Origin: Aeromonas hydrophila subsp. hydrophila ATCC 7966
GTDB taxonomy: Bacteria; Pseudomonadota; Gammaproteobacteria; Enterobacterales; Aeromonadaceae
Assembly (NCBI RefSeq): GCF_000014805.1
Contig: NC_008570.1
Location: 4,205,501 to 4,269,500 of the forward strand
DNA length: 64,000 nucleotides
Direction: 5' to 3'
The notes under the pieces are model-generated. The model worked only from the letters and a program-made list of their open reading frames with translations, was not told where the DNA came from and ran no database searches. Both the position numbers and the translations under genes were made by a program. Of this stretch, positions 8,913 to 16,775 are shown piece by piece; the stretch's first letter is position 1, and every line of letters begins with the position of its first letter.

Positions 8913-9595
8913 TGTCCACCCTGCTCAAGGCGCTGCGGCGAGCCGACCAGCCCCAGTTCACCCCGCACATCCCGGCGATGGGGCTGCCGGTCAGCCAGGA
9001 AGAGGAACAACCCAGGCGCTGGATCTGGTGGCTGCTGGCCCCGCTGGCGCTGGTGATGGGGGCCGCCGCCAACTACGGCTGGCACCTGCTCAACAACCGC
9101 CCCATCGAGAAGACGGTGGAGGTGAAGGAGGTGGTGACGCCACCCTTCGTGCGAGTCGAGCCCAGGCCGATGATCACCCGTCCGCTGCCACCGCCGCCGC
9201 CCGAACCCGTGGTCATCCCCAAAACCGATGCCCAAGCCGCACCGGCGCCCGCCGACAGCAGCCAGGGGCTGGCCGAGCGCATCCTCAATGCCCTCAACAG
9301 CACCCCGTTGCAGCAGCAGAGCGCGCCACCACAGGTGCCGGCCGAACTGCAGGCCACGCCACTCAGCGCCCTGCCGCCGGCACTCCGCCAGCAGGTGCCG
9401 CCGCTGGCCTACGGTGCCCACGTCTTCTCCTCCAATCCGGCCAACCGGGCCGTGACCCTGAACGGGCGCACCTACCGGGAAGGCAGCGAGGTCGCCCCCG
9501 GCGTCACCTTGCTCGCCATCGCCCAGGATTACATCATCCTGCAGGTGGGCGGCCAGAACGTCAGCCTCAAGGCGCTGCAGGACTGGCGCGGCTGA
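8912..9595 (+). CDS. exeB: ExeB, partner of ExeA in secretin assembly
   Basis: 227 residues. A short cytoplasmic head (STLLKALRRADQPQ) is followed by one membrane segment (WWLLAPLALVMGAAANYGW), a proline-rich periplasmic linker (RPLPPPPPEPVV), and a C-terminal domain of the GspB/PulB type. ExeB forms an inner-membrane complex with ExeA that remodels or binds peptidoglycan so that the type II secretin can assemble. Its ATG shares a base with the exeA stop codon, so the two are translationally coupled. The operon ends at the hairpin 9637-9660, before the duplicated start region of mutY. Confidence 0.95.
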   Translation: MSTLLKALRRADQPQFTPHIPAMGLPVSQEEEQPRRWIWWLLAPLALVMGAAANYGWHLLNNRPIEKTVEVKEVVTPPFVRVEPRPMITRPLPPPPPEPVVIPKTDAQAAPAPADSSQGLAERILNALNSTPLQQQSAPPQVPAELQATPLSALPPALRQQVPPLAYGAHVFSSNPANRAVTLNGRTYREGSEVAPGVTLLAIAQDYIILQVGGQNVSLKALQDWRG

Positions 9596-9636
9596 AGCGC
9601 GCCCCTGCCAGCCCGAGGCTGGCCACCATTTCAAGA

Positions 9637-9660
9637 GGGAGCCTGAGAGCTCCCCTTTTT
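9637..9660 (+). terminator. Terminator after exeB
   Basis: GGGAGC (9637-9642) pairs with GCTCCC (9649-9654) around a six-base loop and is followed by a T5 run at 9656-9660. Confidence 0.75.
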
Positions 9661-9867
9661 AATCAATAACATGAGAACAACGTGAGCAATCCGAACAACA
9701 CCACCTTCGCCAACCGGGCGTTGCACTGGTGTCAGCGCCAAGACCGCTACACGTTAGTCAATTTAGTTTTAAATCAATAACATGAGCATAATGTGAACAA
9801 CTCAGATAACGCGACCTTCGCCACCAGGATCCTGGACTGGTATCAGCTCCACGGCCGCAAGACCCTG
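9661..9867 (+). repeat. Diverged tandem duplication of the mutY start region (unit 111 bp)
   Basis: Copy 1 runs from 9661 to about 9756 and copy 2 from 9772 to about 9867, offset 111 bp. Both begin with the same 15 bases (AATCAATAACATGAG), carry a GTG start at the same place, and then encode related codons. Identity across the coding part is about two thirds by hand count. Copy 2 is the start of functional mutY; copy 1 ends in a stop just before it. Confidence 0.8.
9682..9780 (+). pseudogene. Short ORF: remnant or copy of the mutY N-terminus
   Basis: From the GTG at 9682 this 32-codon frame resembles the MutY N-terminus: NNTTFANRALHWCQ here against [14 protein letters not shown] in MutY, then DRYTL against GRKTL. 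It loses similarity and stops at the TAA 9778-9780, 12 bases before the mutY GTG. It is either a truncated mutY copy or a small upstream ORF that now influences mutY translation. The intact frame despite roughly 32% nucleotide divergence is odd for simple decay. Confidence 0.6.
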
Positions 9868-10854
9868 CCCTGGCAACAGGAGAAGACCCCCTACCGGGTC
9901 TGGGTCTCGGAAATCATGCTGCAGCAGACCCAGGTCGCTACGGTCATTCCCTACTATCAGCGCTTCATGGCCCGCTTTCCCGACGTGCTGGCACTGGCCG
10001 ACGCCCCCATCGACGAGGTGCTGCACCACTGGACCGGGCTCGGCTATTACGCCCGCGCCCGCAACCTGCACAAGGCGGCCCAGCAGATCCGCGACCTCCA
10101 TGGCGGCCTCTTCCCGGAGCGGCTGGAGGAGGTGATGGCGCTGCCGGGGATCGGCCGCTCCACCGCGGGCGCCGTGCTCTCCCTCTCCCTTGGCCAGCCC
10201 CACGCCATTCTGGATGGCAACGTGAAGCGGGTGCTCACCCGCTGGCTGGCCCTGCCCGGCTGGCCCGGCCAGAAGCAGGTGGAGAACGATCTGTGGGAGC
10301 TGGCCACCCGCTTCACCCCCAAGCTCGGGGTGGCCCACTACAACCAGGCCATGATGGACATGGGTGCCACCGTCTGCACCCGCAGCAAGCCCGCTTGCGA
10401 GCGTTGCCCGGTGCGGGAGGATTGCCAGGGGCTGTCGCAGGGCAACCCCACCGCCTACCCCAACAGCAAGCCCAAGAAGAGCATCCCGGCCCGTACCGGC
10501 ATCATGCTGCTCATCCGCCACGGCGATCAGCTGCTGCTGGAGAAGCGGCCGCCGCAAGGGATCTGGGGCGGGCTCTACTGCTTCCCCCAGGTGGAGTCGG
10601 ACGCCGAGGTGGCGGGGCTGTTGCAGCGGCTCGGCCTGACCGGTAGCGAACCCCGCGAACTGGCCGGTTTTCGCCATACATTCAGCCACTTTCACCTCGA
10701 TATCCGGCCCATGCTGCTCGAAACCGACGCGCCGCCGGCCCCCCTGCTCATGGAAGCGGATAACCGACTCTGGTATAACTTACGCCATCCTGCAGAGGTG
10801 GGTCTGGCGGCCGCCACGGCCCGTCTGCTCGCCTATCCGGACTTACAACCATAG
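9793..10854 (+). CDS. mutY: MutY adenine DNA glycosylase
   Basis: 353 residues from a GTG start. The HhH-GPD core includes the helix-hairpin-helix [14 protein letters not shown] and the catalytic aspartate in [12 protein letters not shown]. The [4Fe-4S] ligands follow as C-x6-C-x2-C-x5-C ([16 protein letters not shown] region). A C-terminal NUDIX-like domain recognises 8-oxoG. MutY removes adenine mispaired with 8-oxoguanine. Its start region is duplicated just upstream (9661-9780). yggX begins 8 bp after its stop and mltC follows, the conserved gammaproteobacterial order. No strong Shine-Dalgarno precedes the GTG. Confidence 0.95.
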   Translation: MNNSDNATFATRILDWYQLHGRKTLPWQQEKTPYRVWVSEIMLQQTQVATVIPYYQRFMARFPDVLALADAPIDEVLHHWTGLGYYARARNLHKAAQQIRDLHGGLFPERLEEVMALPGIGRSTAGAVLSLSLGQPHAILDGNVKRVLTRWLALPGWPGQKQVENDLWELATRFTPKLGVAHYNQAMMDMGATVCTRSKPACERCPVREDCQGLSQGNPTAYPNSKPKKSIPARTGIMLLIRHGDQLLLEKRPPQGIWGGLYCFPQVESDAEVAGLLQRLGLTGSEPRELAGFRHTFSHFHLDIRPMLLETDAPPAPLLMEADNRLWYNLRHPAEVGLAAATARLLAYPDLQP

Positions 10855-10862
10855 AGGTCAAC

Positions 10863-11135
10863 ATGAGCCGTACCGTATTTTGCCAGCGCCTGAAGAAAGA
10901 GGGCCCGGGTCTCGATTTCCAGCTCTACCCCGGTGAACTCGGCAAGCGCATTTTTGACAACATCAGCAAGGAAGCCTGGACCGAGTGGCAGAAGAAGCAG
11001 GTGATGCTGATCAACGAGAAGAAGTTGAACATGATGAACCTCGAGCATCGCCAGCTGCTGGAGAAAGAGATGGTGAACTACCTGTTCGAAGCGGGTGAAG
11101 TGGCCATCGACGGTTATACCCCGCCCAGCAAATAA
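10863..11135 (+). CDS. yggX: YggX, Fe(II)-trafficking/oxidative damage protection protein
   Basis: 90 residues, full length for the family. The conserved N-terminus [18 protein letters not shown] carries the single cysteine at position 7, and [15 protein letters not shown] follows. In enterics YggX helps protect Fe-S clusters from superoxide and is in the SoxRS regulon; here it follows mutY, whose product has an Fe-S cluster. The ATG at 10863 has an AGAGG site, and only 8 bp separate it from mutY. mltC starts 93 bp downstream with no terminator between, so the three probably form one operon. Confidence 0.95.
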   Translation: MSRTVFCQRLKKEGPGLDFQLYPGELGKRIFDNISKEAWTEWQKKQVMLINEKKLNMMNLEHRQLLEKEMVNYLFEAGEVAIDGYTPPSK

Positions 11136-11228
11136 CCCGTGAACGGGGCCGGCCTGCGCAGGCCGGCCCCGCCGACTCACGGCAACGACGGAAGTGACGG
11201 GCGGCCCGCCGCCCAGTTTGAGGACTCT

Positions 11229-12329
11229 ATGGGCCGAATTTTCTGGCTGCTGTGCACCCTGCTGTTTCTCTCTGCCTGCTCATCCTCCCCCAAGCCCAAT
11301 GGCAACGAGGATGACGATCTCGTCAACGGCAAGGACATCCGCGGTTTCGAACACATGATCAGCGCGCTCTCCCACAACGTGAACGAGATATGGGGGCGTG
11401 AGGCGCTGTTTGCGGGCAAGTTTGACTACGTCAAATACACGGATCAGTACAAGAGCCGGGCCCACATCGACTTCTCCAGCGGCCACATCATGGTCGAGAC
11501 CGTCTCCGGCATCGACCCGCGCTCCCACCTGCGCCGCGCCATCATCGAGACCCTGCTCACCCCGGACGATCCGGCGGAAGTGGATCTTTACTCCGACGCC
11601 GAGATCCTGCCCGGCGGCGAGCCCTTCCTCTACGGCCAGGTGCTGGACAACCAGGGCCAGCCGATCCGCTTCGACTGGCGCGCCGAGCGCTATGCCGACT
11701 ACCTGCTCAACACGGCGATGAAGAAGCGCACCCTCGGCATTCGCACCATCTTCTTCGTCGACATCCCCATGGTGGCCAACCACGAGGACCGACGGGGCTA
11801 CAAGTACGCCAGCCTGATCCGCGAAGCCTCCCGCAAGTACGGGGTGGCCGAGAGCCTGATCTACGCGGTGATCAAGACCGAGAGCAGCTTCAACCCCTAT
11901 GCGGTCAGCCATGCCAACGCCTACGGCCTGATGCAGGTGATCCCGGCCACCGCCGGGCGGGACGTCTACGTGCGGGTCAAGGGCAAGAGCGGCCAGCCGA
12001 CCCGTGAGGATCTGTTCAACCCGGCCTACAACATCGATGTCGGGACCGCCTACCTGCACCTGCTGCAGACCGTCTATCTGGTGGACATCCAGGATCCGCG
12101 CTCGCGTCGCTACGCCGTCATCTCCGCCTACAACGGCGGCGCCGGCGGGGTGCTCAACACCTTCTCCAGCGACCGCAAGGCGGCGCCAGGCATGATCAAC
12201 CAGCTCTCGCCCGAGGCGGTGTACCAGATCCTGACCGAGCAGCACCCCAAGGCGGAAGCCAGGCGCTATCTCTACAAGGTCAATCAGGCCGAGAAGGGCT
12301 TCAAGCGCACGCTGGCCCGTACCGGCTAA
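11229..12329 (+). CDS. mltC: MltC, membrane-bound lytic murein transglycosylase C
   Basis: 366 residues. A lipoprotein signal ends in the lipobox LSAC (residues 15-18), giving an outer-membrane lipoprotein. The C-terminal SLT domain has the catalytic-glutamate motif IKTESSFNPYAVS followed by ANAYGLMQVIPATAG and the later SAYNGGAGG. It cleaves the glycan backbone of peptidoglycan, forming 1,6-anhydromuropeptides. The ATG at 11229 is chosen because it begins the signal peptide; upstream in-frame codons from 11139 would place a charged 30-residue stretch before it. Last gene of the mutY-yggX-mltC operon. Confidence 0.94.
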   Translation: MGRIFWLLCTLLFLSACSSSPKPNGNEDDDLVNGKDIRGFEHMISALSHNVNEIWGREALFAGKFDYVKYTDQYKSRAHIDFSSGHIMVETVSGIDPRSHLRRAIIETLLTPDDPAEVDLYSDAEILPGGEPFLYGQVLDNQGQPIRFDWRAERYADYLLNTAMKKRTLGIRTIFFVDIPMVANHEDRRGYKYASLIREASRKYGVAESLIYAVIKTESSFNPYAVSHANAYGLMQVIPATAGRDVYVRVKGKSGQPTREDLFNPAYNIDVGTAYLHLLQTVYLVDIQDPRSRRYAVISAYNGGAGGVLNTFSSDRKAAPGMINQLSPEAVYQILTEQHPKAEARRYLYKVNQAEKGFKRTLARTG

Positions 12330-12343
12330 GCAGACCAAGACAA

Positions 12344-12368
12344 AAGGGCGCCTCATGGAGGCGCCCTT
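12344..12368. terminator. Terminator between mltC and the ygiW-like gene
   Basis: An 11-bp perfect stem, AAGGGCGCCTC and GAGGCGCCCTT, around a three-base loop. The minus strand runs into TTTTG, so it mainly serves the convergent gene but can act in both directions. Confidence 0.8.
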
Positions 12369-12395
12369 GTTACGTCTGGCGTAGGGGGTCAGGCC

Positions 12396-12776
12396 TTACT
12401 TGGCGATGAAACCGCCCTTGCTCTGCGGGGCGGCGCCCACCTTCTCCAGGCTCTCTACCTCCACTTCGGTCTTGTTCCAGCTGTGGTCCACCTCGCCACG
12501 GATGCGGATCAGATCGTCCGGGCCCACCTCGGTGCCGCGCCACACATCCTGATCCACTTCCACTTCCACCTCGCCACTGGCGTCGCGGAACATGTAGTTC
12601 TCGCCGCCCAGGTGCTTGACCAGCTTCCCTTCCAGGGTGGCCCAGCTGTCATCGGCCAGATCCTTCAACTGCGCGACGGACACCTTGTTCTGCTCCTGCG
12701 GGCCGGTATAGGCCGCCATGGCGAAAGAAGAGATGGACATCAGGGTCAACAGACCGATTACGCTTGCCTTGTTCAT
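12396..12776 (-). CDS. YgiW/YdeI-type periplasmic OB-fold (BOF) protein
   Basis: 126 residues with a clean signal peptide (SVIGLLTLMSISSFAMA) and a single small domain: TLEGKLVKHLGGENYMFRDASGEVEVEVD followed by a second strand set, the bacterial OB-fold pattern (PF04076). E. coli YgiW and Salmonella YdeI of this family are linked to resistance to peroxide, cadmium and antimicrobial peptides. Function here is inferred from family only. It stands alone, divergent from the GCAT gene across 237 bp and convergent with mltC. Confidence 0.85.
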   Translation of the reverse strand: MNKASVIGLLTLMSISSFAMAAYTGPQEQNKVSVAQLKDLADDSWATLEGKLVKHLGGENYMFRDASGEVEVEVDQDVWRGTEVGPDDLIRIRGEVDHSWNKTEVEVESLEKVGAAPQSKGGFIAK

Positions 12777-13013
12777 TTCATGCTCCTGTCATTGGGTACG
12801 GGAGCAGTGTGCCGACCGGTGCGTGAAACAAACGTGAAGCCTCCCCATCTGGGGGACAGCGGTGTGACCGTAATCGATTTAATCCATACCGCATACTGCG
12901 AAATTAAATTCGGCTAGATACCCTGCAAGATGGCAAAACAGCTTCCCAGCACCTTTGCCTATCGAGGAACAGTCTGCAGGCACCACCTGCTTCCAACCAA
13001 TGAGAACAACAAG

Positions 13014-14030
13014 ATGAAGAAATGGTTTGTGTGTTTATTGGGACTCTTCGCGCTGACAGTTCAGGCAGCCGACAGTCGCCCCGCCTTCTCCCGGATCGTG
13101 ATGTTTGGCGATAGCCTCTCCGATACCGGCAAGATGTACAGCAAGATGCGCGGTTACCTCCCCTCCAGCCCTCCCTACTATCAGGGTCGCTTCTCCAACG
13201 GGCCGGTCTGGCTGGAGCAGCTGACCCAGCAGTTCCCGGGGCTCACCATCGCCAACGAGGCGGAAGGGGGCGCCACCGCGGTGGCCTACAACAAGATCTC
13301 CTGGAATCCCAAGTATCAGGTCATCAACAACCTGGATTACGAGGTGACCCAGTTCCTGCAAAAGGACAGCTTCAAGCCCGATGATCTGGTGATCCTCTGG
13401 GTCGGCGCCAACGATTACCTGGCCTATGGCTGGAACACTGAACAGGATGCCAAGCGGGTGCGCGACGCCATCAGCGATGCGGCCAACCGCATGGTATTGA
13501 ACGGCGCCAAGCAGATTCTGTTGTTCAACCTGCCGGATCTGGGCCAGAACCCCTCGGCCCGCAGCCAGAAGGTGGTCGAGGCGGCCAGCCATGTCTCCGC
13601 CTACCACAACCAGCTGCTGCTGAACCTGGCACGCCAGCTGGCCCCCACCGGCATCGTCAAGCTGTTCGAGATCGACAAGCAGTTCGCCGAGATGCTGCGC
13701 GAGCCGCAGAACTTCGGCCTGAGCGACACCGAGAACGCCTGCTACGGCGGCGGCTATGTGTGGAAGCCGTTTGCCTCCCGCAGTGCAGCCAGTGTCGCCA
13801 GCGACAGCAGCCTCTCCGCCTTCAACCCGCAGGAGCGGCTCGCCATCGCCGGCAACCCGCTGCTGGCCCAGGCCGTTGCCAGCCCCATGGTGCGGCGCAG
13901 CGCCAGCACCCTCGACTGCGAAGGCAAGATGTTCTGGGATCAGGTGCACCCTACCACCGTCGTGCACGCCGCCCTGAGCGAGCGTGCCGGTGCCTTCATC
14001 GAGGCTCAATACGAGTTCCTCGCCCACTGA
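13014..14030 (+). CDS. Secreted glycerophospholipid-cholesterol acyltransferase (GCAT/SatA)
   Basis: 338 residues beginning MKKWFVCLLGLFALTVQA, the known Aeromonas GCAT signal peptide. It is a GDSL-family lipase: block I IVMFGDSLSDTG with the nucleophilic serine, block III VGANDYL, and the C-terminal DQVHPT with catalytic Asp and His. The enzyme transfers acyl chains from phospholipids to cholesterol or water and is exported by the type II (Exe) system whose exeAB genes lie 4 kb away. A short Ala/Ser-rich stretch (SRSAASVASDSS) sits in the loop that is proteolytically nicked in the A. hydrophila enzyme. The ATG at 13014 is preferred over an upstream in-frame ATG at 12930. Confidence 0.95.
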   Translation: MKKWFVCLLGLFALTVQAADSRPAFSRIVMFGDSLSDTGKMYSKMRGYLPSSPPYYQGRFSNGPVWLEQLTQQFPGLTIANEAEGGATAVAYNKISWNPKYQVINNLDYEVTQFLQKDSFKPDDLVILWVGANDYLAYGWNTEQDAKRVRDAISDAANRMVLNGAKQILLFNLPDLGQNPSARSQKVVEAASHVSAYHNQLLLNLARQLAPTGIVKLFEIDKQFAEMLREPQNFGLSDTENACYGGGYVWKPFASRSAASVASDSSLSAFNPQERLAIAGNPLLAQAVASPMVRRSASTLDCEGKMFWDQVHPTTVVHAALSERAGAFIEAQYEFLAH

Positions 14031-14032
14031 TG

Positions 14033-14063
14033 AAAAAGGGCCGACGACAGTCGGCCCTTTTTT
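14033..14063. terminator. Terminator after the GCAT gene
   Basis: AAAGGGCCGAC and GTCGGCCCTTT pair around a GACA loop, with A5 before and T6 after. It is strong in both directions and separates the convergent genes. Confidence 0.9.
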
Positions 14064-14090
14064 GTTGTGCTGCCCCGGCGGGCCCACCGC

Positions 14091-14825
14091 TCAGCGGTAG
14101 CGCTTGACGATGCCGTCGTAGATGCCGTTCTGCTTGATGGTGGCCAGCGCCTCCTGCAGTCGCTTGATCACCTCGGGCGGCGTCTTCAGACTCGCCGCCA
14201 CGTACAGATCGCCTCCGGTAAAATCCTCGATGTCGTGCACTATCTTGAGGGCCTCCGGCCCATAGCCCGCCTGGCGCACGTAGTAGTTGGCCGTCTCCTG
14301 CGATACCGGCCAGAGATCGATGCGCCCCATCAGCAGTTTGAGCATGTTGGCCTCGTGGTTGTTGTTGCGTTGCAGGTTGGAGAACTTGCGGCCGATCAGG
14401 TACTGCTCCAGCGCATCGTTGCGCACCGTACCGATGGACCAGGCCCGTGCCTGCGACAGCTGGCTGAACGGCTTGATGTCGTCCCGCTTGGCCAGGGCGA
14501 AGACGTGAAAATTGATCTGCGCTATCGCCCCGATCCACTGGAACTGTGCCTCGCGCTCGGGGAAGCGGCTGATGCTGTAGATGAGCACGTTGGGGCGGCT
14601 GCGCGCCAGCGAGATGGCCCGCGCCCAGGGGTAGATATCCAGCGTGTATTCGAAGCCGGCCTGCTCCAGCATGGCCTCCACCACCTCGGTGCCCAGCCCT
14701 TTGACGTCAGCCTCCTCCAGATAGTTGTAGGGCGCATAGTCCTCGGTCACCACCTGCAGGGTCTCGGCCGCCCAGCCCGGCGCCAGCCACAATGCCCAGC
14801 ACAGCCATATCCATCTGATGTTCAT
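14091..14825 (-). CDS. Orphan family 3 extracellular solute-binding protein
   Basis: 244 residues with a signal peptide (IWLCWALWLAPGWA). The domain resembles PF00497: TLQVVTEDYAPYNYLEEADVKG at the N-terminus, then GLGTEVVEAML and WARAISLARSRPNVLIYSISR. This family binds amino acids or other small polar ligands, either for an ABC importer or as a sensor. No permease or ATPase is adjacent, so the ligand and partner are unknown. Aeromonads and vibrios carry many such lone binding proteins. It is read toward the GCAT terminator and diverges from the OmpA-type gene. Confidence 0.8.
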   Translation of the reverse strand: MNIRWIWLCWALWLAPGWAAETLQVVTEDYAPYNYLEEADVKGLGTEVVEAMLEQAGFEYTLDIYPWARAISLARSRPNVLIYSISRFPEREAQFQWIGAIAQINFHVFALAKRDDIKPFSQLSQARAWSIGTVRNDALEQYLIGRKFSNLQRNNNHEANMLKLLMGRIDLWPVSQETANYYVRQAGYGPEALKIVHDIEDFTGGDLYVAASLKTPPEVIKRLQEALATIKQNGIYDGIVKRYR

Positions 14826-14981
14826 GCCGACCTCGCAGCAAATCCGCCTCGGTTAACTATTGCGCTCCCTCGCCAGAGCGCAAACTTCCGCGGCAAATTG
14901 CGGCAATGGTAATCACATTATGTTTTATATCAGTTGGTTGAGAACCTGCTTAAAGCGACTACCCTTAATCTGTTGTGGCTG

Positions 14982-14990
14982 TGCTATAAG
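14982..14990 (+). promoter_or_regulatory. Extended -10 promoter for the ompA-type gene
   Basis: TG-C-TATAAG is an extended -10 element, and no good -35 is seen at the expected distance. About 70 bp of leader precede the ATG at 15059. Confidence 0.5.
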
Positions 14991-15058
14991 CCCCGACCCA
15001 TAAGGAGAGGCGACCCTATCAACCTCCCCCCAACAATATGAAATTGCAGAGGCTCAAC

Positions 15059-16117
15059 ATGAATAAAACACTGATTACCTTGCTGGTTTCAGGCTTGCTT
15101 GCGGCCAACGCCCAGGCAGCCGGACAGGACAACACCTGGTATGGCGGTGCCAAGCTGGGTTGGTCCAACTTCTATGGCGTCGATCACAACCAGGCTATCA
15201 AGGACGACTACGCCATCAGCGAAGAGGACAAGAATGACGTCGGTGCCGGCGCCTTCCTCGGCTATCAAATCAACCAGAACCTCGGTGTCGAGCTCGGTTA
15301 TGACTGGCTCGGCAAATACAAGTACACGGCGACCGACAAGCTGATCCCCACCGACATCAGCCGGGACGAGATCAAGGCCCAGCTGGCCCAGCTCACCATG
15401 AAGATCGGCCTGCCGGTCAGCGAGAGCCTGGATCTCTATACCCGCCTGGGTGGCGCCTACGCCTGGACCGACAGCAAGCAGCTGGACAATGACAACGGCG
15501 CCGCCTTCGTCGGTGCCCTGGGCGCCGAATACGCCTTCAACCGCGACTGGGCCGCCCGTCTCGAATACCAGTACACCACCCCGCTCGGCGACAAGGCGCT
15601 CGACAAGACCGGGGCCGAACTCGACAACGGCCTGCTGGCGGTCGGCGTGGTCTATCGCTTCGGTCAGGTAGCCCCCGTGGTGGCCGCACCGGTGCCGGCC
15701 CCGGCGCCCGAGCCGGTAGTGGTCGACAAGCAGTTCACCCTGAGCTCGGACGTGCTGTTCGACTTCAACAAGGCCACCCTCAAGCCGGCCGCCGGCCAGG
15801 CGCTGGATAACCTCTACAGCCAGATTGAGCAGGCCAGACCCAAGGATGGCGTCGCCACCGTGATCGGCTATACCGACCGCATCGGCTCCGATGCCTACAA
15901 CCAGAAGCTCTCCGAGCAGCGCGCTCGGACCGTCGCCGACTATCTGGTCGGCAAGGGCCTGCCGGCAGGCAAGGTCAACGTGGAAGGTCGCGGCAAGGGC
16001 AATCCGGTCACCGGCGACAGCTGCACCAGCAAGTCCAAGAAAGAGCTGATCGTCTGCCTGGCCCCGGATCGCCGGGTTGAGGTCAAGGTCGAAGGGATCT
16101 CGGAAGTTCAGCAGTGA
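15059..16117 (+). CDS. ompA: OmpA-family outer membrane protein
   Basis: 352 residues. A signal peptide (LITLLVSGLLAANAQA) is followed by an eight-strand OmpA beta-barrel (NTWYGGAKLGW through VGVVYRFGQ), a proline/alanine hinge (VPAPAPEPVV), and a C-terminal OmpA domain with LSSDVLFDFNKATLKP and the peptidoglycan-binding segment NQKLSEQRARTVADYL. Two cysteines near the C-terminus (DSCTSKSKKELIVC) form the conserved disulfide. It anchors the outer membrane to murein. An ATG seven codons upstream exists, but AGAGG precedes the ATG at 15059. A terminator at 16151-16174 ends it. Confidence 0.93.
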   Translation: MNKTLITLLVSGLLAANAQAAGQDNTWYGGAKLGWSNFYGVDHNQAIKDDYAISEEDKNDVGAGAFLGYQINQNLGVELGYDWLGKYKYTATDKLIPTDISRDEIKAQLAQLTMKIGLPVSESLDLYTRLGGAYAWTDSKQLDNDNGAAFVGALGAEYAFNRDWAARLEYQYTTPLGDKALDKTGAELDNGLLAVGVVYRFGQVAPVVAAPVPAPAPEPVVVDKQFTLSSDVLFDFNKATLKPAAGQALDNLYSQIEQARPKDGVATVIGYTDRIGSDAYNQKLSEQRARTVADYLVGKGLPAGKVNVEGRGKGNPVTGDSCTSKSKKELIVCLAPDRRVEVKVEGISEVQQ

Positions 16118-16150
16118 TCCTCAAGCGTGGCTGACAGCCACGAATGAAAA

Positions 16151-16174
16151 AACGGGAGGCCAAGGCCTCCCGTT
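16151..16174. terminator. Bidirectional terminator between ompA and pqiC
   Basis: AACGGGAGGCC and GGCCTCCCGTT form an 11-bp stem with a two-base spacer. The minus strand continues with a T6 run and the plus strand with a short T tract. Confidence 0.85.
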
Positions 16175-16202
16175 CCATTTTGGGTCGTGCAGCGGCACAG
16201 CG

Positions 16203-16775
16203 TCAGGCGCCCTTGCGCACCTCTGCCGCAATCTGGTCGAGCAGTTGCTGCCAGCCAGCTCCCAGCTCGCTCACCAGAGTGCCGTAGCCATCGGCCGGCA
16301 GCACCCGCACCTGCTGGAAGGGGACGTCACGCAGTACCGTGCCCTCTTCGGTCAGCAGGCGCCAGCGGCCGCTCAGCACGGCGCGCCCGTCGTGGCGGCC
16401 CTGGAAGCGCTCCACCGAAATGGTCAGCACCGGCCCCTTACGGGCACCATCCTGCCGCACCACCCAACCCGGCAAGCGACTGGAGAGGCCGTTCAGAGTC
16501 AGCTGATCGAGCTGGGCATCCAGCGACCCCGCCCAGCGGTGATACTCGGCGAAGTGCAACTCCTTGCCCTCCAGCTGATAGACCAGGCTCATCCGATCCA
16601 GCTGGCCGGAGAGGGACACCGGCTTGAGCACCAGCTGGTGCTGCGGCTGAGCCACCACTGCGGCCGGTTGCTGCGCCTCGGCGTCGAGGGAGTAGTAGTG
16701 CAGCTGCGTCGGCGCAGAACTGCAACCCGCCAACAGGCCCAGCAAGGCCAGCGCCATCATCTGTTTCTTCATCAT
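16203..16775 (-). CDS. pqiC: PqiC, lipoprotein of the Pqi intermembrane transport system
   Basis: 190 residues with the lipobox LLAGC after a short signal, then the ABC-type transport auxiliary (PqiC/YmbA, DUF330) domain. In E. coli PqiC is an outer-membrane lipoprotein forming an octameric ring that docks the PqiB needle, completing a periplasm-spanning path for lipid transport. The start overlaps the pqiB stop (TGATG), so translation is coupled. Last gene of pqiABC; read into the shared ompA terminator. Confidence 0.9.
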   Translation of the reverse strand: MMKKQMMALALLGLLAGCSSAPTQLHYYSLDAEAQQPAAVVAQPQHQLVLKPVSLSGQLDRMSLVYQLEGKELHFAEYHRWAGSLDAQLDQLTLNGLSSRLPGWVVRQDGARKGPVLTISVERFQGRHDGRAVLSGRWRLLTEEGTVLRDVPFQQVRVLPADGYGTLVSELGAGWQQLLDQIAAEVRKGA

